Part shown: positions 6,611 through 14,193 of the stretch, piece by piece | Numbering within the stretch: position 1 is the first letter of the stretch | Layout of the letters: each line of letters opens with the position of its first letter | NCBI GenBank assembly: GCA_047638695.1 | Contig: JBLINY010000075.1 | Span: forward strand, 1-21,740 | DNA: 21,740 bases | Source: JAHECQ01 sp047638695 | GTDB taxonomy: Bacteria > Actinomycetota > Acidimicrobiia > Acidimicrobiales > SZUA-35 | Reading direction: 5' to 3' | Program-made: the position numbers and the translations under genes | The notes under the pieces: generated by a model | Told to the model about the DNA's origin: nothing | The model's database searches: none | The model's input: only the letters and a program-made list of their open reading frames with translations

Positions 6611-8197
6611 CTACTCCCATTCGATGGTGCCCGGTGGTTTCGAGGTCACGTCGTAGGCCACGCGATTCACGCCATCAACTTCGTTGATGATGCGGTTCGA
6701 CATGGTCTCCAACAGGTCATAGGGCAGCCGGGCCCAGTCGGCTGTCATGACATCATCGCTCGTGACTGCTCGGACAATGATGGGGTGGGCGTAGGTGCGC
6801 TCGTCGCCCATCACTCCGACGGTACGGATGTCAGCGAGCACGGCGAAACTCTGGAAGATCTCCCGTTCGAGGCCGGCCTCGCGGATCTCGTGCCGCACGA
6901 TGGCATCGGCCTCCTGCAAGATGCCGACTTTCTCCGGTGTGACTTCACCGATGATGCGCACGCCCAGTCCCGGACCGGGAAATGGCTGACGCCAGACAAT
7001 CTCCTCGGGAAGGCCGAGCTCGAGACCGACACGGCGAACTTCATCCTTGAAGAGATTTCGCAGCGGCTCGACCAAGTGAAAGTCAACATCATCGGGTAGG
7101 CCACCGACATTGTGATGACTCTTGATGGTCGCCGTGGTGTCGCCGGTTCCCGACTCGACAACGTCGGAGTACAGAGTGCCCTGCACGAGGTACGCCGCAT
7201 CCTGCAGCTGACCTTTGGCCTCCTCGAAGACTCGGATAAACAGCTCGCCGATTATCTTCCGCTTTGCTTCCGGCTCAGTGACCCCGGCCAGCGCTTTGAA
7301 GAAACGAGCCCCAGCATCAACGTGAATCAGTTCGATTCCTTGATGCTTCTCGAAGGTCTCGACCACCTGATCGGACTCATTGAGCCTCATCAGACCGGTG
7401 TCGACATACACGCAGGTGAGCCGATCGCCGATCGCGGCGTGAACGAGGGCCGCAGCGACCGCCGAATCGACACCTCCCGACAACCCACAGATAGCCCGGC
7501 CATCGCCAACCTGGGCCTTGATGGCGGCCACCGAAGCATCGATGATCGAGCCCATCGTCCAGCTCGGATCGAGGCCAGCCTCATGCACAAGAAACTGTTC
7601 GAGGAGGGCGTGACCGTGCTCGGAGTGCGCGACCTCGGGGTGGTGCTGAAGGCCGTAGATCTTGCGCTCGACGTCCTCGAAACCCGCGACGGGGGCACTA
7701 TCGGTGACCGCCGTAACCACCGACCCGGTGGGTGGCTGTGAGATGGCATCGAAATGGCTCATCCACACGTCGAACTCGTCGGGCACAGCGCTGAGCAACG
7801 ATGAGGGGCCTGTTCGGCGAACACTCGTGCGGCCGTACTCACCCTGGTCGAAGCGGCGGACCTCACCACCTAGCTGTTTGGCCAAGAGCTGCGCGCCATA
7901 ACAGATACCGAGCGTCGGAATACCGAGATCGAAGATCTTCTCGTCGAGTTCTGGAGCACCTTCGACCCGCACGCTCTTCGGCCCACCCGACAAAATGATC
8001 GCAGATGGGTTGAGCTCGGCCAACGCTGCCGCCGTGATGTTGTGTGGAACGATCTCGGAGTAGATGTTCAGATCACGAACTCGGCGAGCGATGAGTTGCG
8101 CGTACTGCGCCCCAAAATCGACGACACAAACCACCTGCTCGGGCCGCCTGGCGGAACCATCGGCATTGAGCTCGACATCGTTGCGACCGTCAGCCAC
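6611..8197 (-). CDS. guaA: GMP synthase (glutamine-hydrolysing)
   Basis: The 528-residue GuaA converts XMP, glutamine and ATP to GMP. The N-terminal class I glutamine amidotransferase domain carries the triad C99 (GICYGAQ), H186 and E188 (QHHPEV). The ATP-pyrophosphatase domain has the PP-loop SGGVDS at 240-245, followed by the C-terminal dimerisation domain, which ends with the family's hallmark KPPGTIEWE. The start is GTG 8195-8197, inside the end of guaB3 (stop 8190-8192), an 8-base overlap that implies translational coupling; GGTGATC just upstream can act as a ribosome binding site. The first 20 residues before VVCVVDFGAQYAQL are an unconserved extension. It is convergent with ppa across 45 bases in which I see no strong terminator. 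Confidence 0.97.
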   Translation of the reverse strand: MADGRNDVELNADGSARRPEQVVCVVDFGAQYAQLIARRVRDLNIYSEIVPHNITAAALAELNPSAIILSGGPKSVRVEGAPELDEKIFDLGIPTLGICYGAQLLAKQLGGEVRRFDQGEYGRTSVRRTGPSSLLSAVPDEFDVWMSHFDAISQPPTGSVVTAVTDSAPVAGFEDVERKIYGLQHHPEVAHSEHGHALLEQFLVHEAGLDPSWTMGSIIDASVAAIKAQVGDGRAICGLSGGVDSAVAAALVHAAIGDRLTCVYVDTGLMRLNESDQVVETFEKHQGIELIHVDAGARFFKALAGVTEPEAKRKIIGELFIRVFEEAKGQLQDAAYLVQGTLYSDVVESGTGDTTATIKSHHNVGGLPDDVDFHLVEPLRNLFKDEVRRVGLELGLPEEIVWRQPFPGPGLGVRIIGEVTPEKVGILQEADAIVRHEIREAGLEREIFQSFAVLADIRTVGVMGDERTYAHPIIVRAVTSDDVMTADWARLPYDLLETMSNRIINEVDGVNRVAYDVTSKPPGTIEWE

Positions 8198-9296
8198 CGG
8201 TGATCACCAGGTCGGCCTTTTGGAGGTCCTTGACCGTTTCGTACCCAAGAGTCGCCATCGCCTGGCGAAGAGCACCGCACAAGTTCAGTCGGCCATCGGC
8301 CTCAACGGCCGGACCGTTAAGGACAACGTCAAGCGGTGCGACGGGCTCGACCCTGGTGAGGCGCCCCTGTGGCAACGTCGGGTGTACAGCCGACCGACCC
8401 CAGTGCCAGCCTTGTCCCGGCGCTTCTTCAGCGACGGCCAGCGCGGTCCCGAGCACCACGGCGTCGGCGCCGCAGGCAATGGCCTTGGCCATATCGCCCC
8501 CGGTACGAAGGCCGCCATCGGCAATGACGTGGACGTACACGCCGGTTTCGTCGAGATGGCGCATGCGAGCGGCGCGTACATCGGCGATGGCCGTTGCCAT
8601 GCCCGCCCCTACCCCGATGACTGAGCCGCTTGTTGCTGTGGCCCCACCATCGATTCCAACCATCACGCCCGCCGCACCGGTACGCATGAGATGCAGCGCC
8701 GCCTGATAGCTAGCGCAGCCACCAACAACTACCGGTGTCTCGAGCTCACGAACGAACTGTTTCAGATTGAGCGGTTCGGGATTGGTCGACACATGCTCAG
8801 CCGAGATGACCGTGCCCTTGATAACGAGGAGATCGAGCTCGGCATTCAAAAGCGTCGAGGCCAGGTCGGCGACTCGACGAGGCGAGACCGCACCCGCCGC
8901 GTACCCGCTGGCGTGCAGCTCCTTGATGCGCTGCGTGACCAGGTCGGAATCGATCGGTGCCTGATGCAACAACCGGAGATGGGCTAGCGCCGCTTGTTCG
9001 CTCATGTCAGACATGGCAGCTAGCTGGCTCTCGACATCATCGTGTCGAGACCAAAGCCCCTCAAGGTCGAGCACCCCGAGCCCGCCAGCTTCGCCAAGTA
9101 ACGATGCCGTGGTCGGACTCGTGACGCTGTCCATGGCGGCCGACATCACGGGGAGGTCAAACTCGTAGGCATCGATCTGCCACTTGAGATCGACCAGGTC
9201 TACCTCTCGGGTGCGACGGCTTGGTACTAACGACAGCTCGTCGAGGCCGAGACTCCTTCGAGCGCTCTTGCCCATTCCGATTTCGATCTCGGCCAC
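8190..9296 (-). CDS. guaB3: GuaB3-type IMP dehydrogenase family protein
   Basis: The 368-residue TIM-barrel protein of the IMPDH/GMP reductase family begins MAEIEIGMGKSARRSL, typical of the actinobacterial GuaB3 group, and has no CBS domains. The phosphate-binding segments are present (ADGGLRTGGDMAKAIACGADAV at 259-280, split as ADGGLRTGGDM and AKAIACGADAV). The loop that holds the catalytic cysteine in IMPDH and GMPR (GxGxxCxTR) reads DGGATATSGSVIGVG at 216-230, with no Cys at that point; C194 lies in an earlier strand (VGGCASYQ). Loss of this Cys argues against classical IMPDH activity. GGAGG lies 4 bases upstream of the GTG start at 9294-9296. It overlaps guaA by 8 bases, which ties it to GMP synthesis or its control. 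The canonical guaB must be elsewhere. Confidence 0.9.
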   Translation of the reverse strand: MAEIEIGMGKSARRSLGLDELSLVPSRRTREVDLVDLKWQIDAYEFDLPVMSAAMDSVTSPTTASLLGEAGGLGVLDLEGLWSRHDDVESQLAAMSDMSEQAALAHLRLLHQAPIDSDLVTQRIKELHASGYAAGAVSPRRVADLASTLLNAELDLLVIKGTVISAEHVSTNPEPLNLKQFVRELETPVVVGGCASYQAALHLMRTGAAGVMVGIDGGATATSGSVIGVGAGMATAIADVRAARMRHLDETGVYVHVIADGGLRTGGDMAKAIACGADAVVLGTALAVAEEAPGQGWHWGRSAVHPTLPQGRLTRVEPVAPLDVVLNGPAVEADGRLNLCGALRQAMATLGYETVKDLQKADLVITGG

Positions 9297-9379
9297 GTGT
9301 CCTCCACCAGGAAGTCCCGTTAGGGAAAGAGACAGGGTACCCCCGCAGGGGTCCAGCCGATCAGCCGACGACGGCTATT

Positions 9380-9772
9380 TCAGTCCTTTACGAGAGCCTT
9401 CAGAAGCTGCTTCGCCATCTGAGCGTTCATCTCGAACAGCGCCTTGCTGCCGCTCTCGTGCACTTTCTTGACCACCGATCCACCGGTAGCGGTCTCGACC
9501 GCATCCAGTCCTGTGAGCGCCGCATGGCGAGTGGTCTCGGTTGCCTTGTAGCCCATCGTGGTGAGGGCTTTGAAGAGCTCGCTCTGAGCGACGGCCTCAG
9601 GGGCTGACTCAGCGATGAATCTCAGAGCGTCTTTTGTGACTTCCGCTGACTGGTTCACCACATCGGCGGCACCGACGTCGGCCGCTGGATCACCGTCGAC
9701 CGACGCCAACCAACGACGAACCTTCTGGACAATCTCATCGTGAGTTTCGCCATCGAATGAAAGGCTCGGCAT
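9380..9772 (-). CDS. Small hypothetical protein, 130 residues
   Basis: I do not recognise a named family. The protein starts MPSLSFDGETHDEIVQKVRR, a compact N-terminal segment (1-26, GETHDEIVxKVRxWLAS) seen as a module in actinobacterial small proteins. An Ala/Asp-rich linker (27-45) leads to a helical C-terminal part with ELFKALTTMGYKATETTR, LTGLDAVETATGGSVVKKV and FEMNAQMAKQLLKALVKD. The helical pattern with a small-residue turn could be a winged-helix-like or oligomerisation domain, but this is a guess. There are no membrane segments, no Cys and no signal peptide, so it is probably cytoplasmic. It lies between the 588-residue gene (51 bases) and guaB3 (83 bases) on the same strand. The Shine-Dalgarno is weak (AGAG). 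Confidence 0.7.
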   Translation of the reverse strand: MPSLSFDGETHDEIVQKVRRWLASVDGDPAADVGAADVVNQSAEVTKDALRFIAESAPEAVAQSELFKALTTMGYKATETTRHAALTGLDAVETATGGSVVKKVHESGSKALFEMNAQMAKQLLKALVKD

Positions 9773-9823
9773 GATCTGGACTCTACTCAGCGACCCGAGG
9801 GCGCCGGAAGCCGCGGGATCTCA

Positions 9824-11590
9824 TCAGTTGGCAAACCCGGCAACAACGACCCGGGCCAGCTCCGACTCAAGATCCCAATGTCCAAGAATGTGATTGCCGT
9901 TGAACAGGATCGTTTCACTCTCCCAGCGGCGGAAGACGCTGGTTCCCTCGGGCCAACCCTCACTGCTCGCTTCGATCCATTCCTCGTCGGTTTGGACAAC
10001 GGCTAACAGTGCCTGGACGGCGGTTTCATCGGAAAGAGTCACGACATCGACGGAACGGTCGTCGGTGACGACCCAAGTGATCACTACATCGGCTGGAAGC
10101 AGTGACGAGTCAAAGTAGTACCACGAGTCGAGAGCTTGGCCGTAGCTGCTGGCGTCGGCGGGTACGACCGAGTCATCGGAGGCAGGCTCTTCCCACTCGT
10201 CTTCTTCCCGCTCCTCTTGTTCCCACTCTTCCGGCTCCCAGTCCTCGGAAGATTCTTCCGATTCCGCGACCGAACTTTCAATGGCGGTGAATGCTTCGGC
10301 CGTGCTCGAGCTGCCGGCGCCGATCTGGCCGAACAAGAAGCGGGGACCGAGATCGTTAAAGGTGGCGACCTCATCAAAGAAGGAATCGATGTCGCTCGGT
10401 TCGAGCAGGGCGAGAAGATCGCGGTAGCCGTAGATCACCGTCGGAACGACGCTCACATACCAGCGACCGTCGCGTTGCACCACCGTGACCCCGGTGTTCA
10501 GCTCGTCGAGGTCCAATCGACCCAGGCTGGCGCCGAGGTCCATGTCTTCGCCTGAGCACAAGCTGTCGGACTCATCACCCATCTCATAGGTAAGACATCC
10601 GTCGGCCAAGGTGACCCGAACCGAATCAACCCCGTCGGTGGCGCTGAACGTAACGCCATCGACCGTGGCCACGGTGCGGCCCCTGACCTCTTTTGAAGAT
10701 ACGGCAAGACCCTCGATGCTCCAGCTGACACCCTGCTCGTTCACCGACTCCTGCAGCTCGTCGGCCCCTCGCTCCATCTCAGGCAGGTAGAGGCATGAGT
10801 AGTCGTAGAACGCGCGGGCCTCTACAAGGTCAACCATGCCCAACACTGCGGTCGGATCGAGTTCAGCTGCCTTCCTGATGATCTGTTCCAGTGCGGCCTC
10901 GGGCGTTTCAGCACCAACGGGCGCAGGCCCGGCACCGAGGACCGGGGCAGCCTCGCCGCTCTCGAGTCGGGCCTGTTCAGCAACGCTGTAGTGCAGGCTC
11001 ACGTACCACGAGCCGTTGTCTTCGACCACCGCGATGCGTACATCCTCATCAACCATCGACTGCGGTTCTTCCGACCACGCCTCGATCGCTTCCGGGCTGG
11101 CGATGCCGAACGGCAACTCGCCGGTGCCCGATGCCGAGATAGTCCCGGCCGTCGGCGTCACGATCATCAAGCCTTCAGTGATGGGCGTCGCAAACAGCTC
11201 GAGGCCCTCGATCTGGATATCGATCTCCTCGACGTCAGCGACGTCGGCGTCCACACTCACGATCTCGAGCCTGCGCAGTTCCTCGAAGAGGGCGAGAGAT
11301 GGCTCGATCATGCTCTCTCGCTCGGAAGGCAACAGCACGTCGGTCATGCCGAGCATGTCCTCGTTGGCCAACGCTTCGAACATCTGCCCAACGGCGGCTA
11401 CCGGCGTTTCAGGGCCGGCGGGCTCGCTGAGGGCGGTGTTCACGGCAAAGAAACCGCCGAGGCCAACGGCGGCGGTAGCGGCGACGAGGACGCCGCGCAT
11501 ACCCCACGTCCCCTTCTTCACCGTTTGTCGCTCGAAGGTCATGGAGCCCGGTACCACTTCGATGAGCTCAGGAGATTCGTAGTCGTTCAC
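9824..11590 (-). CDS. Membrane-anchored extracellular protein with duplicated domain
   Basis: The 588-residue protein starts at GTG 11588-11590. A short cytoplasmic part (1-31) with the basic stretch RQTVKKG precedes one transmembrane helix (32-52); the rest should be extracellular. Two similar units follow. Unit 1 (about 62-205) has PVAAVGQMFEALANEDMLGM and DNGSWYVSLHYSV. Unit 2 (about 229-390) has PEAALEQIIRKAAELDPTAVLGM and RDGRWYVSVVPTV. Each begins with a helix pair and ends with a WYVS strand, a layout like NTF2-like or lipoprotein-type folds. Residues 437-472 are a very acidic Ser/Glu/Trp linker (WEPEEWEQEEREEDEWEEP), and 480-588 form a third domain. The function is unknown. It follows the small membrane protein gene on the same strand after 39 bases, so it is probably in the same operon. 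Confidence 0.8.
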   Translation of the reverse strand: MNDYESPELIEVVPGSMTFERQTVKKGTWGMRGVLVAATAAVGLGGFFAVNTALSEPAGPETPVAAVGQMFEALANEDMLGMTDVLLPSERESMIEPSLALFEELRRLEIVSVDADVADVEEIDIQIEGLELFATPITEGLMIVTPTAGTISASGTGELPFGIASPEAIEAWSEEPQSMVDEDVRIAVVEDNGSWYVSLHYSVAEQARLESGEAAPVLGAGPAPVGAETPEAALEQIIRKAAELDPTAVLGMVDLVEARAFYDYSCLYLPEMERGADELQESVNEQGVSWSIEGLAVSSKEVRGRTVATVDGVTFSATDGVDSVRVTLADGCLTYEMGDESDSLCSGEDMDLGASLGRLDLDELNTGVTVVQRDGRWYVSVVPTVIYGYRDLLALLEPSDIDSFFDEVATFNDLGPRFLFGQIGAGSSSTAEAFTAIESSVAESEESSEDWEPEEWEQEEREEDEWEEPASDDSVVPADASSYGQALDSWYYFDSSLLPADVVITWVVTDDRSVDVVTLSDETAVQALLAVVQTDEEWIEASSEGWPEGTSVFRRWESETILFNGNHILGHWDLESELARVVVAGFAN

Positions 11591-11629
11591 GGAACAGGGA
11601 TCGACCAGAGCGACCCGCGGCTTGAGATC

Positions 11630-12022
11630 TCAGCGACGAGTCAGAAAACCCGCCGCGACCAGCCCAACCAGTGCCGTGCTCAAGCCGAGTGGTGGCCCAA
11701 GCCCGGCGGCGACGCCCCCAACCAGCGCAGCAAGAGCCGCCGCTCCAACCACCAGCGACTCGATAGCTAACAAACCGGCCGCCGCTTTTCGAACGCCGAC
11801 AACCAGCAGCACCACAATGGCCAGACTCACAACCGGCACCAGAAACCACGCCACCCTGAACGGCGTGAGTTGATCGAGTCCTAGCCGTTGGGCAGATCGG
11901 AACATCTCATAACTATTCTTGACCGCGCTGCCACTGCGAACCCAGCCGAGCCATCCCACTGCTCCGAGGCTCAGCGCCACGGCGCCGGCAACCAGCGATG
12001 AGACGTTCTTTGTCCCGCTCAT
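11630..12022 (-). CDS. Small four-helix integral membrane protein
   Basis: This 130-residue protein has four predicted membrane helices at about 8-28, 56-77, 84-106 and 110-127, with an extramembrane loop of about 26 residues (RSGSAVKNSYEMFRSAQRLG, then LDQLTP) between helices 1 and 2. It is Ala/Val/Leu/Gly-rich and ends FLTRR. The ATG at 12020-12022 overlaps the stop of the glycosylase gene as ATGA (12019-12022), so translation is coupled. Proteins of this type are common, uncharacterised actinobacterial membrane proteins; I cannot assign a function. The hydrophobicity and the overlap make a real gene very likely. Confidence 0.78.
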   Translation of the reverse strand: MSGTKNVSSLVAGAVALSLGAVGWLGWVRSGSAVKNSYEMFRSAQRLGLDQLTPFRVAWFLVPVVSLAIVVLLVVGVRKAAAGLLAIESLVVGAAALAALVGGVAAGLGPPLGLSTALVGLVAAGFLTRR

Positions 12023-13272
12023 ACCGACGTTCGCAACGCAGCAGCAAGATTGCCACGTTGACCAACTTCCACGCCGTCGAGACCGAGGAAAGCGGCCAAC
12101 TCATGCAGGTTCGTAGCTAACGGCCCCGCAATCTCCTGAGGGTCTGCTCCCGGCTCATGGAATGCGCCTCGAGCCAATAACCGTCCGGCCTTCCTGTCGG
12201 CCTTGAGGTCGACCCTCCCCACGAGCTGGTCGCCGAGCAGGAAAGGCAACACGTAGTACCCGTAGGTTCGCTTCGGCTCGGGTACGTAGATCTCAATGCG
12301 GTACTCGAAATTGAAGAAACGCTCGGCCCGAGGGCGGAACCACACGACGGGATCGAACGGGCTCAAGAGCGTCGCTGCCCCAATGCGGCGCGGCCGTTTG
12401 GCCTCGGGATGCAGGTAGGCCGGGGTACCCCAACCCTCGACGTCGACCAGTTCGAGTCGCCCCTCTTCCACCAGCTCAGCCAAGAGTGGACGCGCCACCG
12501 GCATCTTGAGTCGGAAGTAGTCGGCGATGTCCGTCGCTGTGCCAACACCATGGCTGGCCGCGCCAAGAAGCAAGAGCTCCTTGAAGGCTTCGTCATCTGC
12601 AAGCTCAGGCCTGGCTCTGACCTCATCGGGCACAACCCGTTCCGGCAAGTCGTAGATCGTCAAGAACGTCTTGGTGCGTTCACGAATCGAGAGTCGCCCC
12701 GTCACGTAGAGCCATTCGAGAGCCAACTTGCCCTTGGAGTAACCCCACCAGGGCCCGGTGCGGTCGCCTGGATCCGACAAGTCGCTCACCGACAATGGTC
12801 CTAGCTCGTCCACTTCGCGGAGAACGGCCGCCAGGTATTCAGGCTCCTTCTTCTCGAACTCCCGGCCCATCTTCCAGCGACCCGACCGGGCCCGGAACCG
12901 CAGCAGGGGTTGCAGATCAATAGCGGTAATCGATGCCTCGTGAGCCAAGAACTCAAGGTTTTCGCCCGACGACCAGAGCCAGTGATCGAGCCGATCACGG
13001 TCGTACCCACCGAGGCGGGAAAACATCGGCATGAAGTGAGAGCGACAGAGAACGTTGACCGAGTCGAGCTGCAGAACCGACATTCGGTGGAGGGCGCGCC
13101 GAAAGGCCCGGACGTCGGGTTGTGCCTTTGGCCTTGGATCGTTGAAACCCTGGGCACCGAGGGCGATGCGACGAGCCTGTGGGAGCGAAAGCGTGTTCAC
13201 ATCGGTCCCGAGGTCGGCAGGTGGTCGACGACCGTCGGCGCCTGCCGCCAGCTGTTCGAGTGACTCGGGCAC
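12019..13272 (-). CDS. YcaQ/AlkX-type DNA glycosylase (winged-helix, HTH_42 family)
   Basis: The 417-residue protein belongs to the HTH_42 (PF06224) family of bacterial DNA glycosylases that unhook interstrand crosslinks and remove bulky alkylated bases (AlkZ and YcaQ/AlkX). The family core starts at LSLPQARRIALGAQGF. The catalytic tripeptide is Q68-L69-D70 (VLQLDSVNVLCRSH), the Q-phi-D form of the YcaQ-like group rather than Q-phi-Q of AlkZ. Later conserved parts are HWLWSSGENLEFLAHEAS, a winged-helix segment near 250-290 and LSPFDPVVWFRPRAERFFNF, a C-terminal beta-barrel hallmark. The chosen start is GTG 13270-13272; GTG 13198-13200 would start 3 residues before the conserved core and is equally plausible. 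It heads the minus-strand group and overlaps the next gene by 4 bases. Confidence 0.9.
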   Translation of the reverse strand: MPESLEQLAAGADGRRPPADLGTDVNTLSLPQARRIALGAQGFNDPRPKAQPDVRAFRRALHRMSVLQLDSVNVLCRSHFMPMFSRLGGYDRDRLDHWLWSSGENLEFLAHEASITAIDLQPLLRFRARSGRWKMGREFEKKEPEYLAAVLREVDELGPLSVSDLSDPGDRTGPWWGYSKGKLALEWLYVTGRLSIRERTKTFLTIYDLPERVVPDEVRARPELADDEAFKELLLLGAASHGVGTATDIADYFRLKMPVARPLLAELVEEGRLELVDVEGWGTPAYLHPEAKRPRRIGAATLLSPFDPVVWFRPRAERFFNFEYRIEIYVPEPKRTYGYYVLPFLLGDQLVGRVDLKADRKAGRLLARGAFHEPGADPQEIAGPLATNLHELAAFLGLDGVEVGQRGNLAAALRTSV

Positions 13273-13466
13273 GCCACGCTATTTGAGTTCCGTGAGGACC
13301 GAGCCGAGCGTGGTCTGGCCATCTCATGAGAGTAGCGGCCGACGTCGGTGCGCGAGACTTGCGGGCAATGGCATTCGAGAGCTTTCGTCGACTCTTCTCC
13401 ACTGTCGGCGCAACGCCGACCGAGCGGACGACTGGCGTACCTACGTCGAGCAACGGAGCCAGCTCG

Positions 13467-14150
13467 ATGCATCTGTTCTGGAACATCAAGTCTCAGCCAC
13501 TGGCCGAGGTTGCGGCCACCCTCGAGATCATCAAACCACCAACCGAACCATGGCTCTACTTTTGGGCCCTTCAAGCCAGCTTCCGAGCCGGTCCCCGCCC
13601 CCTGGGTGCCGGCCACATGGGACTGCAACACCACCCGAGCTATCCAGGGAGCGGCGCAGTGAACTGGGGCGGCTACCACCACGGGGGCGGCGAACTTCCA
13701 GGCAGTCACTCGCCACTCGGCTCGACTCTGGGCAATCCCAACACCTCGAACTATCGCTGGCAGCCAGGTGTGCAGTACCGCTACCGGATTCACCCCTCCC
13801 CCCAGGGGGGCTGGCGGGCGACGATCACCGATCTCTCCACCGGCATCGACACCGCGATTCGCGACCTCTGGGTAGAAGCCGACCACCTCACCGACCCAAT
13901 GGTCTGGAGTGAGGTATTCGCCCCGTGCGACGCCGAGCCCGTGGTGGTCGAATGGAGCGACCTCGAAGCCCAAACCACCGATGGGCGCCGACTGGCCGCC
14001 AGCGGGGTGCGAGCGAACTTCCAGACAGTCAACGACGGCGGCTGCAGCAACACAAACGCCACCGTCATGGAGAACAACGGCGGCAAAGCGATCCGCCAGA
14101 TCACCAACGCCGCCCGCACCCTCGACGCAGGCGCAACGATCGCCGTCTAG
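13467..14150 (+). CDS. Hypothetical beta-sandwich-like protein, resembles DUF3472 region
   Basis: The 227-residue reading starts at ATG 13467, which has GGAG 8 bases upstream and directly precedes the conserved-looking core (MHLFWNIKSQPLAEVAATLE). The frame is open up to ATG 13326 (274 residues), but those 47 residues look unstructured. The core carries LYFWALQASFRAG, GAGHMGLQHHPSYPG, NWGGYHHGGGELPGSHS, YRWQPGVQYRYRIHP, GWRATITDLSTG, VWSEVFAPCDAEPVVVEWSDL and NDGGCSNTN. The pattern of W/Y/F-rich strands and the FWALQASF ... GLQ motif recall DUF3472-type carbohydrate-associated beta-sandwich proteins; this is recognition by eye only. No signal peptide is visible with either start. The gene is 43 bases upstream of the methyltransferase gene on the same strand, but that gene has its own candidate promoter. 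Confidence 0.68.
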   Translation: MHLFWNIKSQPLAEVAATLEIIKPPTEPWLYFWALQASFRAGPRPLGAGHMGLQHHPSYPGSGAVNWGGYHHGGGELPGSHSPLGSTLGNPNTSNYRWQPGVQYRYRIHPSPQGGWRATITDLSTGIDTAIRDLWVEADHLTDPMVWSEVFAPCDAEPVVVEWSDLEAQTTDGRRLAASGVRANFQTVNDGGCSNTNATVMENNGGKAIRQITNAARTLDAGATIAV

Positions 14151-14181
14151 GCCTCGCCCTCTGGGCCTCGTTCCGCTCCCC

Positions 14182-14187
14182 TAGGCT
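14182..14187 (+). promoter_or_regulatory. Candidate -10 box for leaderless methyltransferase transcript
   Basis: TAGGCT (TANNNT) is followed by six bases and the GTG at 14194, the spacing expected when transcription begins at the start codon. The region upstream of the GTG is pyrimidine-rich and has no Shine-Dalgarno, which agrees with leaderless translation. No -35 match is obvious. Confidence 0.4.
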
Positions 14188-14193
14188 TGTTCT

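Noticed and set aside
9340..9353. Small inverted repeat ACCCC/GGGGT as terminator of the 130-residue gene
   Set aside because: The stem is only 5 bp and there is no T-run; it is as likely to be chance in GC-rich sequence.
10991..11770. A 259-codon plus-strand open frame opposite the 588-residue gene
   Set aside because: Its composition (His/Arg-rich) and its lack of any domain indicate a shadow of the minus-strand gene.
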